64,000 bases of DNA from a virus. This document shows positions 33,776-43,102 of this stretch, one piece after another. The first letter of the stretch is position 1; every line of letters starts with the position of its first letter. The notes beneath the pieces are model-generated. The model did no database searches, was not told the DNA's origin, and was given only the letters and a program-made list of their open reading frames with translations. A program made the position numbers and the translations under genes. The stretch spans positions 1 through 64,000 of IMG/VR virus record IMGVR_UViG_3300020394_000267; one strand, 5' to 3'.

Positions 33776-34327
33776 ATGTCCAGAGTTGTTGACAGTTTAA
33801 TCGCATACAGGATACTGAGGATGTTCGCACAGCCTATTAAGAAACATCCAGCGTATCAGATGGGAATTGTCGATGCAGACGGTAACAAGATAAAAGAACC
33901 ATCTGGTTCTCAAGAATTGGATGCCTACACATTACTGGACAAACTCGCTTTTAAAATTAAGCGAGCATTAATGAAGTCGCCTGACAGAACTGCGAAACGA
34001 CTTCTCACATTTGCGGCCGCTATTGCACTTCTACGCGAATCGAAAGATAATGTAGAAGAGATGGAAGATGGTGAATTTGAGGCATTGCTTGATTTATATT
34101 CAGAGGATGAAAATGTAATCAAAGAATCAAAAATGCTCGAAATGGGGAGAACTCCGTTCACCTATTTTGCTTTGGATGAGGAGATTGCAAATGTAGCAGG
34201 CCCGATGGGTGGTGGCGCAATTGCTGGAATAGGAACTGGGGCGCAAGGCGAGCCAGGCAGAAATCCTAGTCTCATGCCTCTTCAAAGAAGGAAGAAAAAG
34301 AGGCAAGTAAATGGCAAATCAAACTAA
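33776..34327 (+). CDS. T4-like conserved-type virion-region protein
   Basis: Protein of 183 residues starting MSRVVDSLIAYRILRMFAQP, with DAYTLLDKLAFKIKRALMKS near residues 50-70 and a Gly-rich stretch (GPMGGGAIAGIGTG) before a basic C-terminus. It starts directly after the previous stop and overlaps the next gene by 17 bases. Probably a structural or assembly protein; no enzyme motif seen. Confidence 0.7.
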   Translation: MSRVVDSLIAYRILRMFAQPIKKHPAYQMGIVDADGNKIKEPSGSQELDAYTLLDKLAFKIKRALMKSPDRTAKRLLTFAAAIALLRESKDNVEEMEDGEFEALLDLYSEDENVIKESKMLEMGRTPFTYFALDEEIANVAGPMGGGAIAGIGTGAQGEPGRNPSLMPLQRRKKKRQVNGKSN

Positions 34328-34763
34328 TTTAGACACAAAAATAGCTCTTATGGAGAACGATATCAGACAGATGGGGGGACTGTTTGATAGACTTGATGTA
34401 TCCATAGAAAAGATTACAGAGTTAAATACCTCGATTAAGGAGGTTCTTGCGGTGCATGAACAAAGAATTACTGCCGCTGAGGTAGACTTAGAAAGAACAT
34501 ATGATACTTTTGAAGAGAAGTATGAACAATTACATTCGCGTATATCTACCACTAACAGGGAATTATCAAAAGAACTGAAAGATAATACCGCCGCTGTACA
34601 AGACACTTTAAAGGAACTAACTGCTCAAATAACTGAGCACGCGAATCACCATGACGATAGAATAAGGGCCCTCGAAAAAAGACAGTGGATGATGATGGGT
34701 GCTGCCGCTATTTTAGGATTCTTAATAGGAAATGCAGAAGCTTTATCGCTAATTTTCTCTTGA
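34311..34763 (+). CDS. coiled-coil protein with C-terminal membrane anchor (DUF7201-like)
   Basis: Protein of 150 residues: a long heptad-rich helix (about 10-125) and a C-terminal hydrophobic span (MMMGAAAILGFLIGNAEALS). This tail-anchored coiled-coil type is common in marine T4-like phages. Its stop codon TGA is embedded in the TTGACA of the next promoter. Confidence 0.7.
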   Translation: MANQTNLDTKIALMENDIRQMGGLFDRLDVSIEKITELNTSIKEVLAVHEQRITAAEVDLERTYDTFEEKYEQLHSRISTTNRELSKELKDNTAAVQDTLKELTAQITEHANHHDDRIRALEKRQWMMMGAAAILGFLIGNAEALSLIFS

Positions 34764-34794
34764 CATTTGCTCTTAAATATGAGATCATGATCTC
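34760..34794 (+). promoter_or_regulatory. GATCAT-class promoter with 14-bp palindrome
   Basis: TTGACA 34760-34765, 17-base spacer, GATCAT 34783-34788, within the perfect palindrome GAGATCATGATCTC (34781-34794). The extended -10 TGA is also present. It lacks the upstream AAATCAATG block because a coding region lies there. Confidence 0.78.
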
Positions 34795-34820
34795 GTGAAT
34801 AAGAGAATAAGGAGAATAAT

Positions 34821-35015
34821 ATGAGTCATTGGGTAAACGATAGAATAGCTGACGATGCGATAGATACTGTCGCTAATATGTCAGATAATGATGTCAAGAA
34901 AAATTTATTTAACAGAGGGAAGAGAGTTCTTCCTAAAGATATGGATGCTAAAAGAGACATCTTAATAGACCTAGTTTTTGATGACCTAATGTCAAGACCA
35001 GGCCCCCACGGTTAA
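34821..35015 (+). CDS. small helical hypothetical protein
   Basis: Protein of 64 residues (MSHWVNDRIADDAIDTVANM, then RGKRVLPKDMDAKRDILIDL). Strong AAGGAG ribosome-binding site. It is the only gene between a GATCAT promoter and the primase promoter, so it is probably expressed as a single-gene unit. Function unknown. Confidence 0.7.
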   Translation: MSHWVNDRIADDAIDTVANMSDNDVKKNLFNRGKRVLPKDMDAKRDILIDLVFDDLMSRPGPHG

Positions 35016-35034
35016 AAAAATTTAAAGAATTCGC

Positions 35035-35063
35035 TTGACTTTTAATGCACTTATGTGTATAAT
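35035..35063 (+). promoter_or_regulatory. consensus sigma70 promoter for primase
   Basis: TTGACT 35035-35040, 17-base spacer ending ATGTG, perfect TATAAT 35058-35063. The ATG at 35071 is only eight bases beyond the -10, so the start point falls at or next to the start codon and the primase mRNA may be leaderless. Confidence 0.75.
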
Positions 35064-35070
35064 GTGACCT

Positions 35071-36114
35071 ATGCTTTATGTAGATGTGAAATATATCAAC
35101 TTGATATCTCATCATTTTGAGAAATTCAAGAAGAAGAATGATTATCTTTGGAATGTAAGATGCCCGTTCTGTGGCGACTCGCGTAAAAATCTCAATAAAA
35201 TGCGTGGGTACTTTTTCCGTAAAGACAATAACATGATATACAAATGCCACAACTGTGGTTTTGGTGCTAGCATGAATACAGTTCTCAAGGAACTCGCACC
35301 CACTACTCATAAAGAATATTGTCTTGAAAAGTTTGGTGAGAATGAGAACAAAAATTGGGAACCAAAGGGTGCAAACTGGACTCCAAACGGACATAAATTG
35401 TTCGATGATAAACCAGTAGAACCGCCTAAGTTCACACCAAAATTTAGTTTATTTGATAAACTTGTGGATAGATTGGATACTCTTCCATACGACCACGAGG
35501 CAGTTCAATATGTGCAAAGTAGAAATATCCCAAATGATAAATGGGATCGACTTTACTATATTGACAACATAAAAAATATAGTCCAACTCAATGACAAATA
35601 CACGGAATCAATAGTTACTGAAGAACCCAGATTGGTTATCCCCTTCTTTGACCAAAATGGGCAATTGATGTCGGTGTCTTTGAGGGCTATGAGGGGGGAA
35701 ACACTAAGGTATATTCTTGTAAAAGTTAAAGAGGATGCACCTACAGTGTTCGGTTTAGACAAGGTTGATATGTCTAAACCTATATCTGTTGTTGAAGGCC
35801 CGATAGACAGTCTGTTTTTAGAAAACAGTATTGCCTGTTCTGGTACTGCCTTCAACAAGATTGAAGAATTGGGTATAGACCGTGATAAGATTACAATCAT
35901 ATTCGACAATCAACCGCGTAACAAAGAAGTTGTAAAGCTGGTTGAGAAGTATGTCGAGATGGATTATAATGTTGTCATATGGCCTAGTCCATTGACTCAG
36001 AAAGATATAAATGATATGGTGAACGATGGTATTGATGTGAGCGATGTTATTACTTGTAATACACATAGTGGACTGAGTGCCAAGTTTTTGTTAAATCAAT
36101 GGAAAAAATGTTAG
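35071..36114 (+). CDS. 61: DNA primase (gp61)
   Basis: Protein of 347 residues (T4 gp61 is 342). A zinc ribbon with Cys31/Cys34 (CPFCGDSRKN) and Cys59/Cys62 (KCHNCGFG) is followed by a TOPRIM-type region with VVEGPIDSLFLENS near 238-251 and IIFDNQPRNK near 275. It makes short RNA primers for lagging-strand synthesis with helicase gp41. Confidence 0.93.
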   Translation: MLYVDVKYINLISHHFEKFKKKNDYLWNVRCPFCGDSRKNLNKMRGYFFRKDNNMIYKCHNCGFGASMNTVLKELAPTTHKEYCLEKFGENENKNWEPKGANWTPNGHKLFDDKPVEPPKFTPKFSLFDKLVDRLDTLPYDHEAVQYVQSRNIPNDKWDRLYYIDNIKNIVQLNDKYTESIVTEEPRLVIPFFDQNGQLMSVSLRAMRGETLRYILVKVKEDAPTVFGLDKVDMSKPISVVEGPIDSLFLENSIACSGTAFNKIEELGIDRDKITIIFDNQPRNKEVVKLVEKYVEMDYNVVIWPSPLTQKDINDMVNDGIDVSDVITCNTHSGLSAKFLLNQWKKC

Positions 36115-36123
36115 GAGCAAACT

Positions 36124-36468
36124 ATGGAAAATCAATTAAGTCAAACTGAAGGACTAATAGTTCTAGGTGTACTAGTTGTGCTTGCTATTGTTGCTGGTTT
36201 TTTCTCTAAGAAAAAAGATGTAGAAGAAAAATTTGATGTGAAGAAAATTGTCGAAGAAGATGCGAAATCTTTGAAAGGCGATGTTGAAACTTTGAATCAA
36301 AAAGGTATTTCTATAAATGTTGAGAATTTGCAAAAATTAACTAAGCAAAAACTCGATGAACTTGGAGAGTCTAAAGGTATTAAACTTGACCGCAGAAAAA
36401 CCAAAGCAAACATGATTGCAGACCTCGTGTCAGCAGTCGAAGGCAAAGACCACAAACTAGGAAAATAA
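36124..36468 (+). CDS. membrane protein with SAP/HeH-like C-terminus
   Basis: Protein of 114 residues. A membrane span (about 10-27) is followed by a Lys/Glu-rich helical part and a C-terminal LTKQKLDELGESKGIKLDRR then TKANMIADLVSAVEG. The latter resembles the SAP/Rho-N helix-extended-helix motif that binds nucleic acid. AGGAG precedes the ATG. It may tether DNA or RNA to the membrane (inference). Confidence 0.65.
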   Translation: MENQLSQTEGLIVLGVLVVLAIVAGFFSKKKDVEEKFDVKKIVEEDAKSLKGDVETLNQKGISINVENLQKLTKQKLDELGESKGIKLDRRKTKANMIADLVSAVEGKDHKLGK

Positions 36469-36471
36469 TGT

Positions 36472-37149
36472 ATGGAAACACAAGTGAGTTTAGTTGGGTT
36501 GACCCAACCTTCAGCAGCAACTGGTTGTCATAGCGCAAATGAATTAATTGCATATGCAGCTAGGGTGAGTAACCCAGAGAATCAGGCGAATAGTAAAACC
36601 GCACCAAAGTTATTAGCTTATCTTATTAAGCATGAACATTGGTCACCATTTGAAATTGTATCTGTGACGATGGAAATTAAAACGACACGCGATATTGGTA
36701 GACAAATACTAAGACATCGTAGTTTTGCTTTTCAAGAGTTTAGTCAGAGATATGCTGTCTCAGAAGATTTTGAAAATCGAGAAGCTAGATTACAGGACGA
36801 ATCTAATCGACAAAACTCTTTGGAGATGGGTGCTAGTATAGAAGCTGCACAAATGCGTGAACGGTGGAACATGGAACAGAGAAAGGTAATCAATCAAGCA
36901 AAAAAGGCTTACGAGTGGGCCCTAGATAATGGTATTGCAAAAGAGCAAGCAAGAGCGGTGTTACCAGAAGGTAATACTATGACCACCATATACATGGCTG
37001 GTACACTGCGCTCTTGGATTCACTATTGTCAGTTGCGGATGGCAAATGGGACGCAAAAAGAACATAGTTTGATTGCGAAAATGTGTTGGGATATTATTGA
37101 AACACATTTCCCAGATGTAACAAAGGCGGTAAACAATGCAATGGACTGA
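36472..37149 (+). CDS. thyX: flavin-dependent thymidylate synthase ThyX
   Basis: Protein of 225 residues. The ThyX signature appears as RHRSFAFQEFSQRY at 81-94; His/Arg and Ser positions of the substrate/FAD site are kept. LPEGNTMTTIYMAGTLRSWIHY matches the C-terminal ThyX motif. It makes dTMP from dUMP using methylene-tetrahydrofolate and FADH2, and sits in a block with NrdA, NrdB and dCMP deaminase. Overlaps the next gene by 14 bases. Confidence 0.95.
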   Translation: METQVSLVGLTQPSAATGCHSANELIAYAARVSNPENQANSKTAPKLLAYLIKHEHWSPFEIVSVTMEIKTTRDIGRQILRHRSFAFQEFSQRYAVSEDFENREARLQDESNRQNSLEMGASIEAAQMRERWNMEQRKVINQAKKAYEWALDNGIAKEQARAVLPEGNTMTTIYMAGTLRSWIHYCQLRMANGTQKEHSLIAKMCWDIIETHFPDVTKAVNNAMD

Positions 37150-37972
37150 TAAGGTAACTTCAGAAGACCTTGCAATTACACTGGCAAAGGCAGAAGACGA
37201 GAGTTCCGAGATAGAAAAGGTAAGGGAGAGAATTCCCTATGCCTTTCCTTGGAATAGGAGACTTGATGAACCATGTCGCGTGGAATGGAGTTCCACTGAT
37301 AGTAAAGAGGCATTTGAATCAAACTCTATCAATCAAAAAGAACAGATTGAAAAGTATGGTTGGGATGAACATAAAGTTTACTATGATTTGAACTCACATG
37401 GATACAGGTGTGATGAATTCTATGAAGATAGAAATTCTTATGTTGGTATTGGTGAGTGTTTTACATATGGTACAGGATTACCAGCAGAGATGTCATGGAC
37501 AAACTTGCTGGAGAAAGACATTGGTGAGAAGGTATGGAATCTAGGATTATGTACTACTGGACTAGATACCGCATTTAGAACTCTTTTAACTTGGTTACCA
37601 GTAATCAAACCTAAAGCAGTTCTTATGTTAGAGAATAGTACACTTGCTAGGGAAACTTGGTACATTGATGAGAACAATGAGGAATGGAATACTTGCATTG
37701 GATTCTGGTCTGATTTGGAGTGGCAACAAGAGGTATGTCTTAGTAAGACAGAAAGGTATTTAAACAGAAGAAAGAATTTAATGGCCATCAAAGAATTGTG
37801 TAGGATGGAAGGTGTTGAGTTTAAATTAATAACTGCAAAAGAAAGAAACGAAATAGGTTTTCGTGATTGGGAAGCAAATAAAGATACAAAATATGCATTA
37901 GCAAGGGACTTAATGCACCCAGGCTTGTATTTTCATCAATCGATGGTGCATCGATGGAAAGAGGAACTATAA
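37136..37972 (+). CDS. SGNH-hydrolase-like phage protein (paralogue 1)
   Basis: Protein of 278 residues. The stretch NSHGYRCDEFYEDRNSYVGI, then GECFTYGTGL, MSWTNLLEKDIGEKVWNLGL and WLPVIKPKAVLML follows the SGNH pattern (Gly block, vNxG block, acidic/kP block), but the catalytic Ser of GDS is replaced by GECF. Three other SGNH-like genes in the window share the layout. It lies between thyX and nrdA, with its stop coupled to the nrdA start. Enzymatic role uncertain. Confidence 0.65.
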   Translation: MQWTDKVTSEDLAITLAKAEDESSEIEKVRERIPYAFPWNRRLDEPCRVEWSSTDSKEAFESNSINQKEQIEKYGWDEHKVYYDLNSHGYRCDEFYEDRNSYVGIGECFTYGTGLPAEMSWTNLLEKDIGEKVWNLGLCTTGLDTAFRTLLTWLPVIKPKAVLMLENSTLARETWYIDENNEEWNTCIGFWSDLEWQQEVCLSKTERYLNRRKNLMAIKELCRMEGVEFKLITAKERNEIGFRDWEANKDTKYALARDLMHPGLYFHQSMVHRWKEEL

Positions 37973-39771
37973 TGGCGACAGAGGATTATTTAGGAATTAA
38001 GATAGACAGGGACAGAGACCAACTATTTGATAAGTTGGGAATACAACGCCTGCAAGAAAGTTACATGAAAGAGGACGAAGAAAGTCCACAGGAGAGGTTT
38101 GCTTTTGTAAGTAAACAGTTTGCATCTAGCGATGAACATGCTCAACGGTTGTATGATTACGCTAGTAAACACTGGTTGTCTTACTCTACACCTATTCTAT
38201 CATTTGGTAGGTCTAAAAAGGGTCTGCCTATTTCATGTTTTTTAAATTACATAAACGATACAGCGGAGGGATTAGTTGAAAATTTATCGGAAACAAATTG
38301 GCTTAGTATGCTTGGGGGCGGTGTTGGTATTGGGTTTGGTATCCGAGCTAGCGATGATAAGTCTACTGGCGTCTTGCCACATCTCAAAACCTACGACTCA
38401 AGTAGTCTGGCATATAGACAGGGGCGTACCCGCCGAGGGTCATATGCTGCCTACCTCGACATTAGTCACCCCGATATTACAATGTTTCTCGAAATGCGTA
38501 AACCAACAGGAGACCAAAACCTCAGATGTCTAAACTTACATCACGGTATTAATATCAGTGATAGGTTTATGGAGATGATTGAAAGGTGCATGTCAGACCC
38601 AGATGCTGATGACAGGTGGAATCTAACAGACCCACATACAGGAGAAGTACGCGAGACTGTATCTGCTAAACATCTATGGCAGAAGATACTTGAAATGCGT
38701 ATGGAGACAGGGGAACCATATTTACATTTTGTTGACACTAGTAACAGAGAAATGCCAGAGTGGTTAAAAGATAAAGGATTAAAAATTAGTCAGTCTAATC
38801 TTTGTTCTGAAATTATCCTACCGACAAATGAAAAGAGGACTGCTGTATGTTGTCTTTCGTCTGTTAACCTAGAACACTATGATGCATGGTCAAAGAGTAC
38901 CACATTCTTAAAAGATGTGGCAGAGATGTTAGACAATGTGTTACAGTATTTTATTGATAACGCACCAGAGACAGTATCGCGGGCAGTTTACTCAGCGAAA
39001 CAGGAAAGAAGTATTGGTGTTGGTGCATTGGGATTCCATGCATATTTACAAAAGAACAACATACCATTTGAAGGATTCATGGCAAAATCCACTAATATAA
39101 GAATGTTCAAATTGATAAGGGGGAAATTAGATGAAGCAAACTTGGAACTTGGTAGGGAGAGAGGCGAAGCTATTGATGCGAGAGGCACAGGAAGAAGATT
39201 TAGTCATGTTATGGCTGTTGCTCCTAATGCTTCCAGTAGTATTATTATGGGAAACACTTCGCCGAGTATTGAACCGTATCGCGCTAACGCTTACAGGCAA
39301 GACACATTATCTGGGGCTTATCTCAATAAGAATAAGCATCTGGATGTTGTCATTAAAGATAAATGCGAGAAGAATAAAAGGTTGGATTATGACAAAATTT
39401 GGTCATCGATAATTGCCAACGATGGGTCAGTACAACATGTATCATGTCTGGATGAGAAAGAGAAAGAAATTTATAAGACTGCTATGGAGATTGACCAGAG
39501 ATGGGTAGTCGAACATGCATCCACCAGACAAGAATGGATAGACCAAGGACAATCTGTTAATCTATTTTTTAGACCAGATGTCAACATAAAGTATTTACAT
39601 GCAATACACTATCTCGCGTGGAAACAAGGTATGAAAACTTTGTACTATTGTAGGTCAGAGAAGTTAGGAAAGGCAGACAAGGTATCCAAACGCATTGAAA
39701 GAGAAGCGATAAAAGAAATTGATTTTCAGAGTATGATTGATGGTGAAAACTGTGTTGCATGTGAAGGATAA
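37972..39771 (+). CDS. nrdA: ribonucleotide reductase large subunit NrdA
   Basis: Protein of 599 residues. SQSNLCSEIILP, CCLSSVNLEHY, SIGVGALGFHAYLQ and NASSSIIMGNTSPSIEP are the class I alpha-subunit motifs. The redox C-terminus ends GENCVACEG with a CxxC pair. It lacks an N-terminal ATP-cone, as in short marine phage versions, so dATP feedback is probably absent. ATG 37972 is coupled (TAATG) to the previous stop with GAGG at 37961; an in-frame ATG at 37954 is less likely. Confidence 0.95.
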   Translation: MATEDYLGIKIDRDRDQLFDKLGIQRLQESYMKEDEESPQERFAFVSKQFASSDEHAQRLYDYASKHWLSYSTPILSFGRSKKGLPISCFLNYINDTAEGLVENLSETNWLSMLGGGVGIGFGIRASDDKSTGVLPHLKTYDSSSLAYRQGRTRRGSYAAYLDISHPDITMFLEMRKPTGDQNLRCLNLHHGINISDRFMEMIERCMSDPDADDRWNLTDPHTGEVRETVSAKHLWQKILEMRMETGEPYLHFVDTSNREMPEWLKDKGLKISQSNLCSEIILPTNEKRTAVCCLSSVNLEHYDAWSKSTTFLKDVAEMLDNVLQYFIDNAPETVSRAVYSAKQERSIGVGALGFHAYLQKNNIPFEGFMAKSTNIRMFKLIRGKLDEANLELGRERGEAIDARGTGRRFSHVMAVAPNASSSIIMGNTSPSIEPYRANAYRQDTLSGAYLNKNKHLDVVIKDKCEKNKRLDYDKIWSSIIANDGSVQHVSCLDEKEKEIYKTAMEIDQRWVVEHASTRQEWIDQGQSVNLFFRPDVNIKYLHAIHYLAWKQGMKTLYYCRSEKLGKADKVSKRIEREAIKEIDFQSMIDGENCVACEG

Positions 39772-40381
39772 TGTAGAAAAAGAAATACCACTAAATAAAA
39801 AGATTGCGGTTTTAGTTAGTGGTGGATGGGATAGTGCCGTTCTATGGTATCTAGTGAAATCCGTATGTATTGAACGCAATCAAGAATGTGAACCTTTTAC
39901 TGTTCCAAAACTAGATGGTGCTGAGTATTACGCTAATCTAGTCTTAGAATGGTCTTCTGAGCGTCTAGGACACGCTCTAATGAAAACAACCATCGTAGGT
40001 GATATATCATCCGATAATCCCTCTGATTATGTTTTAAGTGGTGGTTATGAGATATGGAATGAGGGATTGGCGGAACACTTGTTTAGTGCGGTAAACATGT
40101 ATCCACCGAATCAAAGGTCTCTCATGCCTGAAGGGTATCCTCTACCCAATGATAGATTTGTCAAGACAGAGGAACATACTCATTTAAGTCAGCCATTCGC
40201 TGACTTGACAAAAGACAAGATTATACAATTAGGATTTGATTTAGGTATAGCGAATGAGATTGCGCCCATTACGCATAGTTGTACCGAATTGGACAGGGGC
40301 AGATGTAATAACTGCTGGTGGTGTAAAGAAAGAGAATGGGCATTTAAAGAAATAGGACAGGTAGATATTGGAGAGAACTAA
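39761..40381 (+). CDS. queC: QueC-like PP-loop enzyme (7-cyano-7-deazaguanine synthase type)
   Basis: Protein of about 206 residues. The PP-loop is VLVSGGWDSAVLW near 18-30, and a zinc site CTELDRGRCNNCWWC near the C-terminus matches the QueC CX7-8CX2CX2C knuckle. QueC turns 7-carboxy-7-deazaguanine into preQ0. The start is uncertain: GTG 39761 is a choice among GTG 39761, ATG 39740 and TTG 39737, all inside the nrdA end. It lies between nrdA and nrdB; no QueD, QueE, FolE or DpdA gene is visible in this window. Confidence 0.75.
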   Translation: MKDNVEKEIPLNKKIAVLVSGGWDSAVLWYLVKSVCIERNQECEPFTVPKLDGAEYYANLVLEWSSERLGHALMKTTIVGDISSDNPSDYVLSGGYEIWNEGLAEHLFSAVNMYPPNQRSLMPEGYPLPNDRFVKTEEHTHLSQPFADLTKDKIIQLGFDLGIANEIAPITHSCTELDRGRCNNCWWCKEREWAFKEIGQVDIGEN

Positions 40382-41370
40382 TGACCCCTAAACAAGATTT
40401 AACAAGTAAAAGAGAATATTTTAAACCATTTAACTATCCTTGGGCATACGAGGCGTGGTTGAAACACGAGCAATCTCATTGGTTGCATACTGAAGTACCG
40501 ATGGCAGAAGATGTAAAAGATTGGAAGGAACGATTATCACAAGAAGAGAAAGCATTTCTTACTAATATATTTCGATTCTTCACACAGGGTGACATAGATG
40601 TGGCAGATGGATATGTGACTAACTATCTGCCATATTTTCCGCAACCAGAAATACGAATGATGTTATCTGGTTTCGCTGCTAGAGAGGCACTTCATGTTGC
40701 CGCCTACTCACATCTTATTGAAACACTTGGGATGCCCGAGAGTACATACAGTGAGTTCTTGGAGTATCAGGCGATGGCAGACAAACACGAATACTTTATG
40801 GACTTATCAAAAGCAAATGGAACCGCAGAGAGTGTTGCCACTAACATCGCCGCTTTTAGTGCATTTACTGAGGGTATGCAGTTGTTTAGTTCTTTCATTA
40901 TGTTGTTGAACTTTCCGCGTCATGGTAAGATGAAGGGGATGGGTCAGATTATTACATGGTCTATTGTAGATGAGACTATGCACGCTGAGTCTATGATTAA
41001 GTTGTTTAGGACATACATAGAAGAAAACAGAACACTATGGAAAGATTCTCTCAAGAGAGAAATATACACTATCGCTGAGAATATGGTAGAATTGGAAGAG
41101 AAATTTATTGACCTTGCATTTGCTATGGGCCCAATGGAAAATCTAAAACCAGAGGATGTTAAAACATACATTCGATACATTGCTGACAGGAGATTGATTA
41201 GTTTAGGTATGAAGGGTATATTCAAGGTAAAAAGAAATCCACTATTATGGGTAGAGGAAATGATTAACGCACCTACCCATACTAACTTTTTTGAAAATAG
41301 AGCAACAGACTATGCGAGGGGGGCGCTCCAAGGTAAATGGGATGATGTTTGGGGAACAGCTGTAGCATAA
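40381..41370 (+). CDS. nrdB: ribonucleotide reductase small subunit NrdB
   Basis: Protein of 329 residues of the ferritin-like R2 family. Carboxylate/His metal ligands are visible in FFTQGDIDVADG, AAREALHVAAYSHLIE and IVDETMHAESMIKLF. The di-iron site generates the radical used by NrdA. The first ATG overlaps the queC stop (TAATG), so nrdA-queC-nrdB form one operon. Confidence 0.93.
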   Translation: MTPKQDLTSKREYFKPFNYPWAYEAWLKHEQSHWLHTEVPMAEDVKDWKERLSQEEKAFLTNIFRFFTQGDIDVADGYVTNYLPYFPQPEIRMMLSGFAAREALHVAAYSHLIETLGMPESTYSEFLEYQAMADKHEYFMDLSKANGTAESVATNIAAFSAFTEGMQLFSSFIMLLNFPRHGKMKGMGQIITWSIVDETMHAESMIKLFRTYIEENRTLWKDSLKREIYTIAENMVELEEKFIDLAFAMGPMENLKPEDVKTYIRYIADRRLISLGMKGIFKVKRNPLLWVEEMINAPTHTNFFENRATDYARGALQGKWDDVWGTAVA

Positions 41371-41552
41371 TGTCAGAACCTTCAAAGATAATAGAATGTG
41401 TCAAATGTGATGCAGTTTACAGAATAAAACATGATATGTCAGAGTCCCACTATCGCGTAGCATATTGTACATTTTGTGGTGCAAGTTTAGAACTCGAAGA
41501 AGAATTAGAACAAGAGGATTGGGATAAAGAAGAAGTAATTGAGGATTGGTAA
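41370..41552 (+). CDS. small zinc-ribbon protein
   Basis: Protein of 60 residues with CVKCDAVYRI and CTFCGASLEL, two CxxC pairs forming a zinc ribbon, then an acidic C-terminus (ELEEELEQEDWDKEE). Its ATG overlaps the nrdB stop and its stop overlaps the dCMP deaminase start. Possibly a redox or assembly partner of NrdB by position only. Confidence 0.7.
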   Translation: MSEPSKIIECVKCDAVYRIKHDMSESHYRVAYCTFCGASLELEEELEQEDWDKEEVIEDW

Positions 41553-41986
41553 TGGATAAGTTTGATAAAGCGCATATGCAAACAGCAAATGTATATGCTA
41601 GATTGTCACCAGCAAAACGATTAAAAGTTGGTGCAATTTTGGTGAAGGAAGGTAGAATAATCTCTATAGGATACAATGGTACGCCTTCTGGGTGGGATAA
41701 TACTTGTGAATATCCAAGTAAACGAGGTGCATTGACAGGTAATGTCATAGAACTAAAAACTAAACCAGAGGTATTACACGCAGAGACAAACGCAATTGCT
41801 AAAGTGGCAAAGTCTTCAGAAAGTTCTGAGGGTGCTACATTGTATACCACACACGCGCCATGTTTAGAATGTTCTAAGTTGATATACCAATCTGGTATCG
41901 TATCAGTTTTTTATGAGAACGAGTACAGAACCCAAGATGGGGTAAAATTCTTACAGAAATCTGGAGTTAGTATTAGGAAGATGTAG
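41552..41986 (+). CDS. dCMP deaminase
   Basis: Protein of 144 residues. HAETNAIAK and APCLECSKLI supply the zinc-binding His and two Cys with the catalytic Glu. RLKVGAILVKEGRIISIGYN and GTPSGWDNTCE are typical of deoxycytidylate deaminases. It converts dCMP to dUMP for ThyX. ATG 41552 overlaps the previous stop (TAATG). Confidence 0.92.
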   Translation: MDKFDKAHMQTANVYARLSPAKRLKVGAILVKEGRIISIGYNGTPSGWDNTCEYPSKRGALTGNVIELKTKPEVLHAETNAIAKVAKSSESSEGATLYTTHAPCLECSKLIYQSGIVSVFYENEYRTQDGVKFLQKSGVSIRKM

Positions 41987-43102
41987 ATGTGGAACTATGA
42001 TGATGTTAACTCTATAACCATAGAACTATCTAGTCTATGTAATGCCGCTTGTCCGTGGTGTCCTAGATATGAAGATTTTTCTGAGGTAGTTAACAGACAA
42101 CTAGAACCACAGTATATAACGATTGACCAGTTCAAAGAATGGTTTCCGCCAGACTTTATGTCGAGAATAAAATTATGGGCATTTACAGGTGATTACGGTG
42201 ACGCTGGTACTAATCCAGATTTACCAGACATCATAAGGCACATATACAAACATAACCCAGATGCTCAACTATCGATGAACACTAACGGTGGTATGAGAAC
42301 ACCAGATTTTTGGGGGTTACTTGGTCAGTTATTTTCTAGGAAGGAACATAACAACATGATATTCTCAATAGATGGACTTGAGGATACTAACCACATATAC
42401 AGGAGAAATGTTAGGTGGAATAAAGTCATGAAAAATGTTCTTGCTTTTCTGGATGCTGGTGGTAAGGCGACATGGGAGTGTTTGGTATTCAGACACAACA
42501 AACACCAGATAGACGCGATACAAGATTTGGCAAATTACATGGGATTCTCAGAGGTGCATTTTAAAATGCCAAAGGGATTTGAAAAAGACAATATGAAAGT
42601 CAAGGACAAGAAAGGCAATCACACATATACAATATATCCCACCAGCAAAGACCAGATATCAACAGGATATCCAGATTTACATGGTAAGAAGGCAGAAGAC
42701 CTAGACTATGAAGAAATTAGAGATGACATGGAGTCATATTATTCTAATGAACAGGGAGAGATAAAATGTTTTTCCCAAAGAGATGACTTGACAGAGTTGA
42801 AGATTACATCGTGGGGTACAGTGTATCCATGTTGCCATTTTGGGCATATCGCTAAACATCCGCGAGAGAATCAACAGTATTACAAAGCTCAACTCATAGA
42901 TATATTTAAGGATAAAGATATATCTCTCAAGTCAAGAACATTAAAAGAGATATTGGATGATGACCCATTCAATTGGATTTATAACAGTTGGAAAGAAAAA
43001 TCATGTCTGGCATGTTGGTCAAATTGTGGAGTGTCAGACAATAAACAACCAGTGATGCAACAGATATTTAATAAGGAGGGTAAGTTATATGGCACAACAT
43101 AA
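41987..43102 (+). CDS. radical SAM protein with SPASM-type C-terminus
   Basis: Protein of 371 residues. Cys18, Cys22 and Cys25 (CNAACPWC) form the CX3CX2C site for the 4Fe-4S cluster that cleaves S-adenosylmethionine. The C-terminal part has KCFSQRDDL, VYPCCHFGH and SCLACWSNCG, a Cys set like SPASM domains that hold auxiliary Fe-S clusters. Such enzymes modify peptides, sugars or nucleotides; the substrate is unknown. It starts one base after the dCMP deaminase stop and overlaps a methyltransferase gene. Confidence 0.85.
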   Translation: MWNYDDVNSITIELSSLCNAACPWCPRYEDFSEVVNRQLEPQYITIDQFKEWFPPDFMSRIKLWAFTGDYGDAGTNPDLPDIIRHIYKHNPDAQLSMNTNGGMRTPDFWGLLGQLFSRKEHNNMIFSIDGLEDTNHIYRRNVRWNKVMKNVLAFLDAGGKATWECLVFRHNKHQIDAIQDLANYMGFSEVHFKMPKGFEKDNMKVKDKKGNHTYTIYPTSKDQISTGYPDLHGKKAEDLDYEEIRDDMESYYSNEQGEIKCFSQRDDLTELKITSWGTVYPCCHFGHIAKHPRENQQYYKAQLIDIFKDKDISLKSRTLKEILDDDPFNWIYNSWKEKSCLACWSNCGVSDNKQPVMQQIFNKEGKLYGTT

